DNA of 64,000 bases from a virus (IMGVR_UViG_3300017917_001194:1-64000); one strand, 5' to 3'; shown: positions 9,940 through 18,704, numbered from the stretch's first letter. Made by a program: numbers and translations. Notes: a model not told the origin generated them from the letters alone.

Positions 9940-11041
9940 TTAACATGCCCATTAATTCATTCCACAGTATATTAGTCAGTCCATTTGAATAAAAATGATT
10001 GTAATTATGTTCTACAGCAGGTAACATAGCACGATGTAATTGTTCTCGTTCTTTCATACTGAGGCTATTTAACTGTTTTAATAATTGGCAAACCTTTTCT
10101 ATTCGCTGAATATCATTGGTTTCTTCGTCGTATGATTCATCTATTATGTTACCGAATGTCTTAAATCCATACTCACGTAAGTACTCTAAGCTATGTGCCG
10201 GTGCTACTAGTACAAATGGCATTTCTAGTGCAATGGCTTTAAATGTTTTTTCTGTAATATGTGTTCTGCGTCCAAAATATACAGTCTCAGTAGGCACATA
10301 TACCAAACTGTCTGCGGCCTCATCGAAGTTAGTTAACCAACATGAACTCATAACTGGTGTATCTTCACCCGGGAACAAGCGTGGTAAGTCTGCGGCATCA
10401 AATACTTGCTCAATGTCTGCGTATATGTTACAATACTTTTGAGCTACTGTTGAAATATCTACGTTTTCATAAGCACACACTCTGGGCGCCGATATCCAAT
10501 TATACTCTAACTTTTGTTTAAACACATTATACAAGAATAACACACGATGATCACGTTTGCCTGCTACAATACGATTAGGACTGATAAAGGTTTTTGTTGG
10601 CTTACGGTCACGGGCTCTAGCTATTAAAAATGCGCGATCATATCCACGATACCAATCTTGACATGCCCAAGCGTGATAAAAGTAATAGTGTGGAGTCCAC
10701 TCATATCGCTCGCACATACGCTCAACATATTCTCCACGCTCACTTACCACAACATGTCCAAAAGGACGTGGCTTGTTTATACGAGCACCATTATGGTCCC
10801 AAAGGTCGGCGTTGCGTTCAAGAACTTCATCAAACAATGGTCGATGTAAGTCCAACCACACAGGTTCTTGGTCATGAAAGAACACATAGTCTTTATCTTG
10901 AACACTTACAGGACCTAGATTAAATAATGCATCAGGATCAGTTCTACCAGGAGGATCACAGTAAAACAGTCTTGTACCCGGGCGGTTTGTTAACAGCCAA
11001 GGCAAGAACGTGTTATTGTAAATCTCATCTATTCTAATCAT
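9929..11041 (-). CDS. Glycosyltransferase-like protein with TEKTFK motif
   Basis: A 370-aa paralogue of the 8740-9939 product, with TEKTFK at 263-268, PFVLVAP following, and IDESYD at 300-305. No signal peptide or membrane helix, so probably cytoplasmic. The start codon lies in the tetramer CATG at 11039-11042, which also holds the start of the divergent plus-strand gene, so neither gene has a private leader. Confidence 0.6.
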   Translation of the reverse strand: MIRIDEIYNNTFLPWLLTNRPGTRLFYCDPPGRTDPDALFNLGPVSVQDKDYVFFHDQEPVWLDLHRPLFDEVLERNADLWDHNGARINKPRPFGHVVVSERGEYVERMCERYEWTPHYYFYHAWACQDWYRGYDRAFLIARARDRKPTKTFISPNRIVAGKRDHRVLFLYNVFKQKLEYNWISAPRVCAYENVDISTVAQKYCNIYADIEQVFDAADLPRLFPGEDTPVMSSCWLTNFDEAADSLVYVPTETVYFGRRTHITEKTFKAIALEMPFVLVAPAHSLEYLREYGFKTFGNIIDESYDEETNDIQRIEKVCQLLKQLNSLSMKEREQLHRAMLPAVEHNYNHFYSNGLTNILWNELMGMLNGI

Positions 11042-12653
11042 GTTTGACGTATTTTATACTGGAAAAAAGCCTAATATATTCCCGCACGAACGGGCTGTAA
11101 ATACTATTGAACAAGCACAACAGTTAAGTCGTACTCGATACTTCTGGATCATAAACTATTTAACAGACTACACAGGCTTTGATTTTTTATATGAGCCTGT
11201 GCCTTGGGAAAGTAACCAGGCACACGTTTGGCCCAGTCAGCATCAAGCTAATGGTCATACATGGTTAGTGCCCAAACAAGGATATACTGATATAAACCGT
11301 AATCACCCGCAACTTCGACGCAACAAGCGTGTGCCCATTGTGGCCATAGATCATGGAGATGGAGTGACCTTTGACCACGATTATCGGACTCGTTACATAA
11401 GTGATTACCTAGGTACACTTAAACGTGTGTTAAGCAAACTAGATGAAGAGTATGTTTGGGTAGCGTCAAGTGTGTGTGACTACAGTGACTTTGATTGGAC
11501 TTGGCACCCCAGTGAGTGGCAACAGGACATGCTACACGTGTTTGCCAGTGATCAACTAAAGTTTGGTGATACGTTCTTTGTACATGTTCCTAGCTTTATA
11601 GCTAAAACAAAAAACCTAGCATTATTAGAATGGTTTGATACCATCCACTTTGTAGAAGGTATTTCAGTGCCACGTTCGCCTGTGCCAGTTAAGTTTCATA
11701 CACACGATAGTCAAGTTACCGCTATTAAAGCGTACGATTTCTCTCGTGCGCCTGTTGTACAGTTTACTCGTAATCGTGTGGGTGAATTGCCGGAACCTAC
11801 TATTAACTTATGGCGTCAAGAAACCAAAGCAGTTATTCCAATGACTCCGGGTGCTAGTACTGTGCTAGTTCCACGTGAAGCTAAGAACTATGTCAACACG
11901 CAAGTATATGATTACCCTGTAATAGACCGCTCACATAGGAATACTCTAGAGGATCCACTGTTAGACATTGTGTTTATCAGTAACGGCGAAATTAATGCTG
12001 AATACAACTACGAGAAATTAAAGTTCTATGCTGGCGATCGCAATCGTATTACTCGTGTGAATAATGTTAAAGGACGTGTGGCCGCTTATCATGCGGCAGC
12101 CAGAGCCAGTAGCACTCCTTGGTTTTTTACTGTGTTTGCCAAATTAGAAGTTGAGCCTAACTTTGATTGGACCTGGCATCCTGACTGTTTACAACAGCCC
12201 AAGCATTATATCTTCCATGCACGTAATCCCGTTAATGGATTAGTCTACGGACACCAAGCCATGATTGCTTATAATAAGGATCTAGTTCTAAACAATCCAG
12301 GACACGGACTGGACTTTACATTAGACGATGCACATGAAGTTGTGCCCATTGTAAGTGGAACAGCTTACTATAATATGGATGCATGGACCTGCTGGCGTAC
12401 TGCTTTCCGTGAAGCACTCAAGTTAAAATCAGCAACAGATGTGGAAAGCAAGTATAGATTAAGCAAATGGGTGGAAGATCGTATTCACACACTTGATCCT
12501 GGGTTCGGGCAATGGAGTCACATAGGTGCTCGCGATGCTGTGGAGTATTATGATTCGGTTAACGGTAACTTTGATGAACTTAAGAAGAGTTACGAGTGGG
12601 ATTGGTTAGCTAGTTATGCGTTCGTAAAGCATAACTTGTTGCCTAACAGCTAA
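11040..12653 (+). CDS. Large phage protein with repeated FDWTWHP domain
   Basis: A 537-aa protein with an internal duplication: FDWTWHP at 151-157 and again at 375-381, each followed by a Gln-rich turn and an HxF strand; a weaker third copy starts near 47 (FDFLYEPVPW). The spacing suggests two or three related modules. I recall similar proteins in T4-like marine phages, where no function is established. It starts in the same CATG as the divergent upstream gene and may cooperate with the glycosyltransferase-like products. Confidence 0.7.
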   Translation: MFDVFYTGKKPNIFPHERAVNTIEQAQQLSRTRYFWIINYLTDYTGFDFLYEPVPWESNQAHVWPSQHQANGHTWLVPKQGYTDINRNHPQLRRNKRVPIVAIDHGDGVTFDHDYRTRYISDYLGTLKRVLSKLDEEYVWVASSVCDYSDFDWTWHPSEWQQDMLHVFASDQLKFGDTFFVHVPSFIAKTKNLALLEWFDTIHFVEGISVPRSPVPVKFHTHDSQVTAIKAYDFSRAPVVQFTRNRVGELPEPTINLWRQETKAVIPMTPGASTVLVPREAKNYVNTQVYDYPVIDRSHRNTLEDPLLDIVFISNGEINAEYNYEKLKFYAGDRNRITRVNNVKGRVAAYHAAARASSTPWFFTVFAKLEVEPNFDWTWHPDCLQQPKHYIFHARNPVNGLVYGHQAMIAYNKDLVLNNPGHGLDFTLDDAHEVVPIVSGTAYYNMDAWTCWRTAFREALKLKSATDVESKYRLSKWVEDRIHTLDPGFGQWSHIGARDAVEYYDSVNGNFDELKKSYEWDWLASYAFVKHNLLPNS

Positions 12654-12718
12654 ATAAAAGTGCCCCTCGCGATGTTGGAAGCATCCAGGAGCTCTAATAG
12701 TTGAAAGGAACTACCAGC

Positions 12719-13366
12719 ATGAATAATACTTATTATGTTTACGCCTACCTAAGAGAAGATGGCACACCTTACTATATTGGTAAAGGAAAAAGTCGTCGAC
12801 ATCTAGGTGATCATAGAGTTCATGTTCCTACTGATAAGGAACGTATTGTATTCTTAAATGAAAATCTCTCTGAATCAGACGCATTTAATCTAGAAAAATA
12901 TTATATACAGAAATATGGACGTAAGGATCTAGGTACAGGTATTCTACGAAACTTAACTGATGGTGGAGAAGGAGCCACTGGTGCCATTAGATCTAAAGAA
13001 TTCAAAGAAAATTTAAGGCAGTCCAGAACAGGTATTCCCCGCAGTGTTGAAATTATAGAAAAAATTAAACGAAACGCTGTAGGACATATTGGTCCTAATA
13101 ATGGTATGTATGGTCGTCAACATACTACAACCACTAAAGAACTAATAAGGAATAAACAAGTAGGAAGAAAACATAGCTCTGAGGTCAACGCCAAAAAAGG
13201 TTTACCGGGAGATAAGAATTCACGTGCTCGTTCTGTCATGACACCATATGGATCATATACAACAATAAAAGAAGCATCTGAGAAACTTAACGTGTGTTAT
13301 CACACAATTCTAAATCGTATTAAGTCAACAGCTAACCGATTTAATGAATATTATTTTATTACTTAA
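12719..13366 (+). CDS. GIY-YIG homing endonuclease
   Basis: A 215-aa free-standing endonuclease. Its N-terminal GIY-YIG module reads YVYAY at 6-10 then YYIGKGKSRR at 18-27; repeated GRxH and NxxxxG stretches behind it resemble the NUMOD-type DNA-binding repeats of such enzymes. An AAAGGA site precedes the ATG at 12719. A late-promoter-like CTAAATAA lies at about 12650-12657. The 3' end overlaps the convergent DegT gene by 8 bases. It probably targets a nearby conserved phage gene. Confidence 0.85.
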   Translation: MNNTYYVYAYLREDGTPYYIGKGKSRRHLGDHRVHVPTDKERIVFLNENLSESDAFNLEKYYIQKYGRKDLGTGILRNLTDGGEGATGAIRSKEFKENLRQSRTGIPRSVEIIEKIKRNAVGHIGPNNGMYGRQHTTTTKELIRNKQVGRKHSSEVNAKKGLPGDKNSRARSVMTPYGSYTTIKEASEKLNVCYHTILNRIKSTANRFNEYYFIT

Positions 13367-14462
13367 TATTATCGAGTACCGAATCGATTATGTACTCTAC
13401 TTCTAAATCCGATAATTCTGAATAAAAGGGCAGTGAAAGAACTCTACGTGCTAGACTAGAACTCACTGCTAACATATCTGGTCCTGGATATTCTCTAAAC
13501 GCACCAACTTCATGTAGTGGTTCTTTGTAATGAATGCGTGTTTCTATTTTCTTTAGTTCTAAGTTACGCTGTAGTAAATCCCTGTTATCAACATCAATGA
13601 CAAACTTATGGAACGCATGTCCGTTAACAGTATTGTCATCAATCAAACTGCGAATGCCTGACTTCTTTAAACGTTCAATCCAATATACTGCAATCTTTTG
13701 ACGACGTTCTTGCCAAGCATCTAAGTGACGAGTTTTAACCATCATTTGAGCGCAGTCAACTTCACTCATACGGCTGTTACTACCAACTATTTGGTTACCT
13801 GGTTTACCATGCTCACGCCATTCTCTGGCGTAGAGTACTAAGTCTAAGTTGTTAGTTACAATAGCACCACCGTTGCCAAAGTTAGCAAGGTTCTTCATAG
13901 GATCAAACGAAATGGCAGCCGCATCACCAAAGCGTTGGCATCCATTGGCTAACCAATGTTGTGCGGCATCTTCAATCCAAGTAACATTACTGTTGAATAC
14001 AGTACGCATGGGCCAATACTTAACTTCGGCCATCTTCATTATACTGGCACCATACAAGCCCACTGACACCACTGCCTGGAATGCCAAGTCATGTGGAATA
14101 GTGCGTGGATCAAATAAACCATACTTGTCTGTGTCTATAAAGTATAGTTCCCAACCTGCTCGAATAAATGCGTTAGCAGTGGCAGCAAAAGTTAAACTAG
14201 GTACAAGCACCCGTGGTGGATTGACGACTGTTTGTCTTGCGTAGTATTCAGCAATGATTTCTAGTGCGTGGGTGCCTGAGTGACAAGTAACAGCATATCT
14301 AACGTGATTCTTCTTGGCTAACCACGCTTCAAACTCTTCTGTGTTATTGCCATTCATTAACTGTCCGCTACGCAGAACTTCATCTGTAGCGTCTAATATT
14401 TCTTGGCGTAGATTATTATACTGCTTCTTAAGCCCGGTGAAAGGTATTGTAAGTCCTGACAT
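13359..14462 (-). CDS. DegT/DnrJ/EryC1 PLP-dependent sugar aminotransferase
   Basis: A 367-aa aminotransferase of the family that makes amino sugars from 4- or 3-keto nucleotide sugars. The PLP-lysine block is SFDPMKNLANFGNGGAI, with Lys in the usual position, and IEDAAQ precedes it. I choose the ATG at 14462 (MSGLTIPF) rather than a longer TTG start because the family begins with a short lead into IPF. A second DegT fragment lies at the right edge. With the epimerase at 15086-16066 it would supply an amino sugar for surface modification. Confidence 0.85.
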   Translation of the reverse strand: MSGLTIPFTGLKKQYNNLRQEILDATDEVLRSGQLMNGNNTEEFEAWLAKKNHVRYAVTCHSGTHALEIIAEYYARQTVVNPPRVLVPSLTFAATANAFIRAGWELYFIDTDKYGLFDPRTIPHDLAFQAVVSVGLYGASIMKMAEVKYWPMRTVFNSNVTWIEDAAQHWLANGCQRFGDAAAISFDPMKNLANFGNGGAIVTNNLDLVLYAREWREHGKPGNQIVGSNSRMSEVDCAQMMVKTRHLDAWQERRQKIAVYWIERLKKSGIRSLIDDNTVNGHAFHKFVIDVDNRDLLQRNLELKKIETRIHYKEPLHEVGAFREYPGPDMLAVSSSLARRVLSLPFYSELSDLEVEYIIDSVLDNIK

Positions 14463-14488
14463 TATGAGAACCAATAAACGGAATGATA

Positions 14489-14496
14489 GATAAATA
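14489..14496 (+). promoter_or_regulatory. T4-type late promoter octamer GATAAATA
   Basis: GATAAATA lies exactly five bases before the ATG of the HNH gene at 14502. T4 late promoters have TATAAATA at about -13 to -6, so transcription would begin on the A of the start codon. No Shine-Dalgarno sequence precedes the gene. Confidence 0.6.
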
Positions 14497-14501
14497 ACAT
14501 T

Positions 14502-15137
14502 ATGTATTTACAAAACAAATATACTCGTTACTATTATAACATCATTAATAACGCAAAAGCAAGATCAATTGATGGTTATTCTGAACAACATCACATTATT
14601 CCTAAATCTTTAGGAGGATCAAATGATAAATCAAATCTTGTAGCACTTACACCAAGAGAACATTTTATATGTCATTGGTTGCTAACCAAAATGTTACCAA
14701 AATCACCAGAACAAAAGAAACTATATCATGCGTTCTCCGCATTTAACATGTCTAGTTCCACTCAACAAAGACAAATATCAAGCAAACAATACCAAATACT
14801 TTCTAAGGCAAGTAAGATTGCTCTTAAAGGGAACACACATAATAAAGGCAAAGTAAGGTCTGCTGAGGCTAACGAAAAACAAAGACAAACTATGTTAGCA
14901 AAATATAAAACACAGAAACACAAGAACGCTGGCAAAACTTACGATGAATTATATAGTAATGCCGCTGAACGTAAAGCCAAACTAAAAGGACCACGTGGTC
15001 CTCGTAAGAATCCTCCTGGTCCACAAGCCTTAGTTACGTGTCCTTGTTGCGGTAAAACAGGAGGAGTTAGTAATATGAAACGTTATCACTTTGATAACTG
15101 TTCTGTCCAAAAGGGTGAACTCGCAAGCCACTCATAG
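14502..15137 (+). CDS. HNH homing endonuclease
   Basis: A 211-aa HNH endonuclease. The first-His motif is EQHHIIPKSLGG near residue 27, followed by N-L-V-A-L-T-P-R-E-H-F, the HHIIP-type HNH fold common in phage homing genes. A C-terminal CPCCGKTGG finger could bind zinc or DNA. It lies on the opposite strand to its neighbours, and its last 52 bases overlap the convergent epimerase gene. It appears to be expressed from a late octamer with no leader. Confidence 0.85.
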   Translation: MYLQNKYTRYYYNIINNAKARSIDGYSEQHHIIPKSLGGSNDKSNLVALTPREHFICHWLLTKMLPKSPEQKKLYHAFSAFNMSSSTQQRQISSKQYQILSKASKIALKGNTHNKGKVRSAEANEKQRQTMLAKYKTQKHKNAGKTYDELYSNAAERKAKLKGPRGPRKNPPGPQALVTCPCCGKTGGVSNMKRYHFDNCSVQKGELASHS

Positions 15138-16066
15138 TATGCTTGGAATCCTTCTTCTACGTCCACTGTAGGATAAAAGTTAAAATCTCTACGTGCCGCA
15201 TCAATATTTAACGCACCACGACTTGGAAAGTCTGCGTCTTTATCGCGAACTTCTATAGTGCCTCGGCCTACAATTTTAACTGCTAGTTCTGCGGCCTCTA
15301 ACAATGTGCGGCTGTGACTTTTGGTAATATTATATGTTTTATTATTTGTATTATCACTTAGTGCGGCCGCAACAATACCATCTGCGGCATCATCCACATA
15401 GGTAAAGTCCAGTGTCTCCCCGGCACCATTTACCTTTAATACCTCACCACGCATGGCAGTGAGCATAAACTTGGCAATCACACGATCTTCTACATCAAGT
15501 GGACCATACACAGCACTAGGACGAATAATTGTATGTGCTATATTTGAACTGCGTGTGTAGTCACGTACCAACCATTCTCCGGCTAGTTTCATAATACCAT
15601 ATTGTCCTTGTGGACGACAAACGGCATCTTCTGTTACGTCATCTTTAAAGTCACCATAAACCATACTAGAGCTAATGTACAAGAACTTACATACCTTGTG
15701 CTTCTTGGCATTTTCCAATAAGTTAAGCAGGCCTTCGCTCATAGCACGTGAACCTAGTTGTGGGTTTGCGTTAACAACTTTTTGACGTGGAAAGCTAGCC
15801 ATGTGTATGATAGTATCTGGCTTGAACTTACGCAACAAGAAGTCGATACCATCGTCGTCGGCAATATCTATACGATAGATTTCTTTGGTTGTGATCTTCT
15901 TTAGTCGCTCGCCAATTAGATAATCCAATTCTTCTTGTGGGATGATACCATAGTTGGTGCGTGTATCTGTGATAATAACATTATGTCCGAGCTTTTCAAG
16001 TCGAGCTACAACATTATGTCCAATTAGGCCTAGTCCGCCTGTTACTAAGATTGTCCTTGTTTCCAT
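15086..16066 (-). CDS. NAD-dependent nucleotide-sugar epimerase/dehydratase
   Basis: A 326-aa extended SDR. The N-terminus has TGGLGLIGHNVV (Rossmann GxxGxxG), then a Ser-rich SSSMVYG block and the catalytic YGIMK (YxxxK). Typical of UDP-glucose 4-epimerase/GDP-mannose dehydratase relatives; the exact sugar cannot be read. The ATG at 16066 is preferred to a TTG further out. Its start overlaps the previous gene's end by 22 bases. Likely partner of the DegT aminotransferase across the HNH insertion. Confidence 0.82.
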   Translation of the reverse strand: METRTILVTGGLGLIGHNVVARLEKLGHNVIITDTRTNYGIIPQEELDYLIGERLKKITTKEIYRIDIADDDGIDFLLRKFKPDTIIHMASFPRQKVVNANPQLGSRAMSEGLLNLLENAKKHKVCKFLYISSSMVYGDFKDDVTEDAVCRPQGQYGIMKLAGEWLVRDYTRSSNIAHTIIRPSAVYGPLDVEDRVIAKFMLTAMRGEVLKVNGAGETLDFTYVDDAADGIVAAALSDNTNNKTYNITKSHSRTLLEAAELAVKIVGRGTIEVRDKDADFPSRGALNIDAARRDFNFYPTVDVEEGFQAYYEWLASSPFWTEQLSK

Positions 16067-16377
16067 TTTAATGTCCAATAAAGTTCGTCTGGTTCTTTGA
16101 GTCTAGCAACAATGTGATATCGGTAACCCCAATGCATAGGATCCATCGCACGATGCCAAAATGGTTGTTCTACAGCATGTTCCATAACCCACTTACCTGC
16201 TTCTGTTGCTTGCCATTGAATGATAGGTTCTGCGGCATACAAGTTTGGATCTTCAACATCGCCTAAGGTAAATGAGTGTACAATAACGTCTGATATTTTT
16301 ACTGCTTGATCGTTGATCAGCCGCCACTCGGTCGCCTTGAATAATTTTTCTGAATCGTGATTATAGTATCCGGCCAT
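16045..16377 (-). CDS. Small phage protein with YWTLKW tail
   Basis: A 110-aa protein (from ATG 16377) of a kind I recall from T4-like phages, unnamed. It ends with ELYWTLKW plus a short tail, matching the F-x-L-[RK]-[WF] signature of the small-gene array at 22.9-26.1 kb. The ATG at 16377 coincides with the predicted start point of the promoter at 16384-16411, so the message may be leaderless; an in-frame ATG at 16395 lies upstream of that point and is less likely. Confidence 0.7.
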   Translation of the reverse strand: MAGYYNHDSEKLFKATEWRLINDQAVKISDVIVHSFTLGDVEDPNLYAAEPIIQWQATEAGKWVMEHAVEQPFWHRAMDPMHWGYRYHIVARLKEPDELYWTLKWKQGQS

Positions 16378-16383
16378 ACTGTT

Positions 16384-16411
16384 ATTATAACGCATTTCTA
16401 TAAAATGTCAA
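16384..16411 (-). promoter_or_regulatory. Sigma-70 promoter
   Basis: TTGACA (16411-16406), 16-base spacer, TATAAT (16389-16384): a full consensus match on both hexamers. The expected start point, about 7 bases on, falls on the ATG at 16377. Confidence 0.75.
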
Positions 16412-16415
16412 GTGT

Positions 16416-16423
16416 CATAAATA
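16416..16423 (+). promoter_or_regulatory. T4-type late promoter octamer CATAAATA
   Basis: CATAAATA ends exactly five bases before the ATG of the GIY-YIG gene at 16429, placing the predicted late start point on the ATG. It lies back to back with the sigma-70 promoter of the divergent gene. Confidence 0.6.
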
Positions 16424-16428
16424 CCATT

Positions 16429-17076
16429 ATGATATACCTATACATAAAAACACATAATAAAACTGGATTAAAGTATTTAGGCAAAACAGTAAGGGACCCG
16501 TACAAATATAAAGGTTCTGGAAAAAGATGGACTAATCATATTAAGAAACACGGTAATGATGTAACTACAGAAGTAGTTGGTATATTTAATACAAACGAGG
16601 AATTAAAACAATTTTCTGTAATATTATCCGAAGAACTTAATATTGTTGATTCAGATAAATGGGCTAATCTTATGCCCGAAACTGGCACAGGCGGTGATAC
16701 ATCAAAATATATTAATTATGCAAACATCAATCATGGTAAAGGGCAAACATACGAGGAAAGATATGGTGTTGAAAAGGCATTAGAACTTAGGCAGATGAGA
16801 TCTAAGAAACTTTCCGAAACTAGGAAAGGTAAGACATATAAGCAAATACACGGTGCTGAGCAAGCCGAGATACTTAGAAAGAAACGATCCGAAGACCGCT
16901 CTAAATATAACACCGGGCGCACCCATTCTAGTTCTACCCGCGAAAAAATAAGCCAGCGAGCAATTGGGAGAATACAACTTCGTTGCTCGTGTATTATTTG
17001 TCATACAGAAATATCAATTAATAATATTTCTAGTCATTACAAAGTCCATCCATCATTGGAAAAATCTTTGAAATAA
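16429..17076 (+). CDS. GIY-YIG homing endonuclease
   Basis: A 215-aa endonuclease beginning MIYLYIKTHNKTGLKYLGKT, a GIY-YIG module (YLYI ... YLGKT). The C-terminus carries a short CSCIIC finger. I choose the ATG at 16429 because it puts the GIY motif at the N-terminus as in relatives. It sits on the plus strand between minus-strand genes and overlaps the 3' end of thyX by 47 bases, a typical insertion beside a conserved nucleotide-metabolism gene. Confidence 0.82.
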   Translation: MIYLYIKTHNKTGLKYLGKTVRDPYKYKGSGKRWTNHIKKHGNDVTTEVVGIFNTNEELKQFSVILSEELNIVDSDKWANLMPETGTGGDTSKYINYANINHGKGQTYEERYGVEKALELRQMRSKKLSETRKGKTYKQIHGAEQAEILRKKRSEDRSKYNTGRTHSSSTREKISQRAIGRIQLRCSCIICHTEISINNISSHYKVHPSLEKSLK

Positions 17077-17710
17077 CCTCAGCAATTGCTCTAGCAATAT
17101 CCATATGCTCTTTTTGTGTTCCGTGCGCTGATCTTAGTTCGCAATAGTGAATCCAGCTACGTAGTGTGCCATTCATGTACAACCGACTTACGGTATTACC
17201 TTCCGGTAGTACTGCACGAGCTTGTTCTTTGGCGATACCGTTTTCAATAGCCCAAGCGTAAGCATCTTTAGCGGCAGCAATAACGAACTCTTGTTTTTTA
17301 CGCCAGGATTCTTTTAACTCGCTTTCGTTGTCTGAGTCGCCTATTTCTACGCTGTTCTGTCTATTTTTGGTATCTTGTAAGCGAGCTTCACGAATAACAA
17401 AATCCAAATCCTTTGTAGGATCTGCATAGCGTTGGCTAAACTCTTGGAAACTAAAACTTCTATGTCGTAATATTTGTCTAGCAATATCACGTGTGGTTTC
17501 GATTTCAATACAAGCACTTACCATTTCAAGTGGGCTCCAATGAGCATGTTTAATCAAATACTTGATTAACTTTTCACTTGTTTCGGTATTGAGTTGGTTT
17601 GCGGGATTACTTACTCTAGCACAGTAAGCAATAAGCTCTTGAACGTTGTCAATACCAACTGAGTTGAATTCCTCAGTTGGCTGACTATATGATACGAGTT
17701 TTACTTTCAC
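17030..17710 (-). CDS. thyX: Flavin-dependent thymidylate synthase ThyX
   Basis: A 226-aa ThyX, which methylates dUMP to dTMP with methylene-tetrahydrofolate, FAD and NADPH. The signature RHRxxxxxxxS is present as RHRSFSFQEFSQRYA. Length and the final RSAHGTQKEH-type region fit the family. It overlaps the upstream small gene by 4 bases. A folate- and nucleotide-linked role in phage DNA synthesis is standard. A homing gene overlaps its 3' end on the other strand. Confidence 0.93.
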   Translation of the reverse strand: MKVKLVSYSQPTEEFNSVGIDNVQELIAYCARVSNPANQLNTETSEKLIKYLIKHAHWSPLEMVSACIEIETTRDIARQILRHRSFSFQEFSQRYADPTKDLDFVIREARLQDTKNRQNSVEIGDSDNESELKESWRKKQEFVIAAAKDAYAWAIENGIAKEQARAVLPEGNTVSRLYMNGTLRSWIHYCELRSAHGTQKEHMDIARAIAEVISKIFPMMDGLCND

Positions 17711-18012
17711 TTAATTTTTTCTAACAGTTTGTCAGTTTCGGGTTGAACAAGATCAGCTACAGCTTCAACATCAACTACAAAATCCACATCACGTATTTCA
17801 TGGTCTAAATCATTAAGAGTTCTTGTAAGCATAGTTTCAATTTCTTCTAATGCTAGTCCTTGTTTCTTTAACGTGTGTAGATTTATAGTTTTTTGTTTAC
17901 TTCCTGTTAGTTTGATCACTACTTTTTTAATGCACTCGAGTGGGATATCAGTCTTGTGTACTTCTGCAATAATGTGTTCCCATCTCTTCAAGAAGTCATC
18001 ACTGAGTTGCAC
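17707..18012 (-). CDS. Conserved small phage protein
   Basis: A 101-aa acidic, helical protein (charged heptads, ELxxIETML) coupled to thyX by a 4-base overlap and to the upstream gene by 14 bases. I recall similar proteins next to replication genes in T4-like phages, but no function is known to me. Confidence 0.7.
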   Translation of the reverse strand: MQLSDDFLKRWEHIIAEVHKTDIPLECIKKVVIKLTGSKQKTINLHTLKKQGLALEEIETMLTRTLNDLDHEIRDVDFVVDVEAVADLVQPETDKLLEKIK

Positions 18013-18703
18013 TCGCCACCGCCTGTTTGCTAGGACGACCGCGTTTCTTAGGTGCGGTTACGGTAGTTGTAACAGTGGCTTCCGAAGTAACTACACCTGG
18101 ATGCATGCGTTCGGCTTCTTTCTTCATACGTGCGGCTTCAGCTAATAAACCTTTAGCTTCGGCTTCCATACGTTGAGCTTGCGTTAGCATATTACTGGCT
18201 AATGCACGATCATCTAGTGCGTCAGCTTGTGGTGCCTGTGTGGGAGCTTGTTGTGATTTGAACTGAGCTTCCGCGGCACGTTTAACAGTTGGGTCAACTA
18301 ATCCACGTGCGGCATCGTTTTGTGCCATGCGCTTGATAGCTTCTTCACCTTGTTTCATTTCGTTGAGCATGTTATTAAGCTCATCTAACTTAACAGATGA
18401 ATCTGATCGTGGTGTTACCAATACATCAGCAGTGCGAATCTTCTTGATCATTTTTTCTGCATGCAGTGTTTCAAGAATATTACGACCGTCTGTTAACAAA
18501 TTACGGTGTAGTGCATCAGCTAAGTTTTCAGCTTGTTGGCCAACATCGCTTTCGAGTACTTTCATAATCGAATCGTGCCAGTGTGCTGGTAGTACATCTG
18601 GATAGATAACCAATGCCATGTGTGGCTCGTTTGGTACTTCTCTCCATAAGATAGCAACCTTGCGGTCACCTTGTCTACCGATATGTTTAATAAATGCTGC
18701 CAT
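17999..18703 (-). CDS. Phage protein with C-terminal AT-hook-like KKRGRPSK
   Basis: A 234-aa protein from ATG 18703, chosen for the strong AGGAGAG site just upstream. The N-terminal 80 residues look globular; the middle is an Ala/Glu/Lys-rich predicted coiled coil (EAKGLLAEAARMKKEAERM); the C-terminus has KKRGRPSK, a match to the AT-hook core (RGRP), which binds the minor groove of AT-rich DNA. This suggests a DNA-associated structural or regulatory role; inference only. Confidence 0.72.
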   Translation of the reverse strand: MAAFIKHIGRQGDRKVAILWREVPNEPHMALVIYPDVLPAHWHDSIMKVLESDVGQQAENLADALHRNLLTDGRNILETLHAEKMIKKIRTADVLVTPRSDSSVKLDELNNMLNEMKQGEEAIKRMAQNDAARGLVDPTVKRAAEAQFKSQQAPTQAPQADALDDRALASNMLTQAQRMEAEAKGLLAEAARMKKEAERMHPGVVTSEATVTTTVTAPKKRGRPSKQAVASATQ

Positions 18704-18704
18704 T

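Noticed and set aside
10116-10923. Plus-strand open frames inside the glycosyltransferase-like gene
   Set aside because: Antisense shadows of 9929-11041 without ribosome-binding sites.
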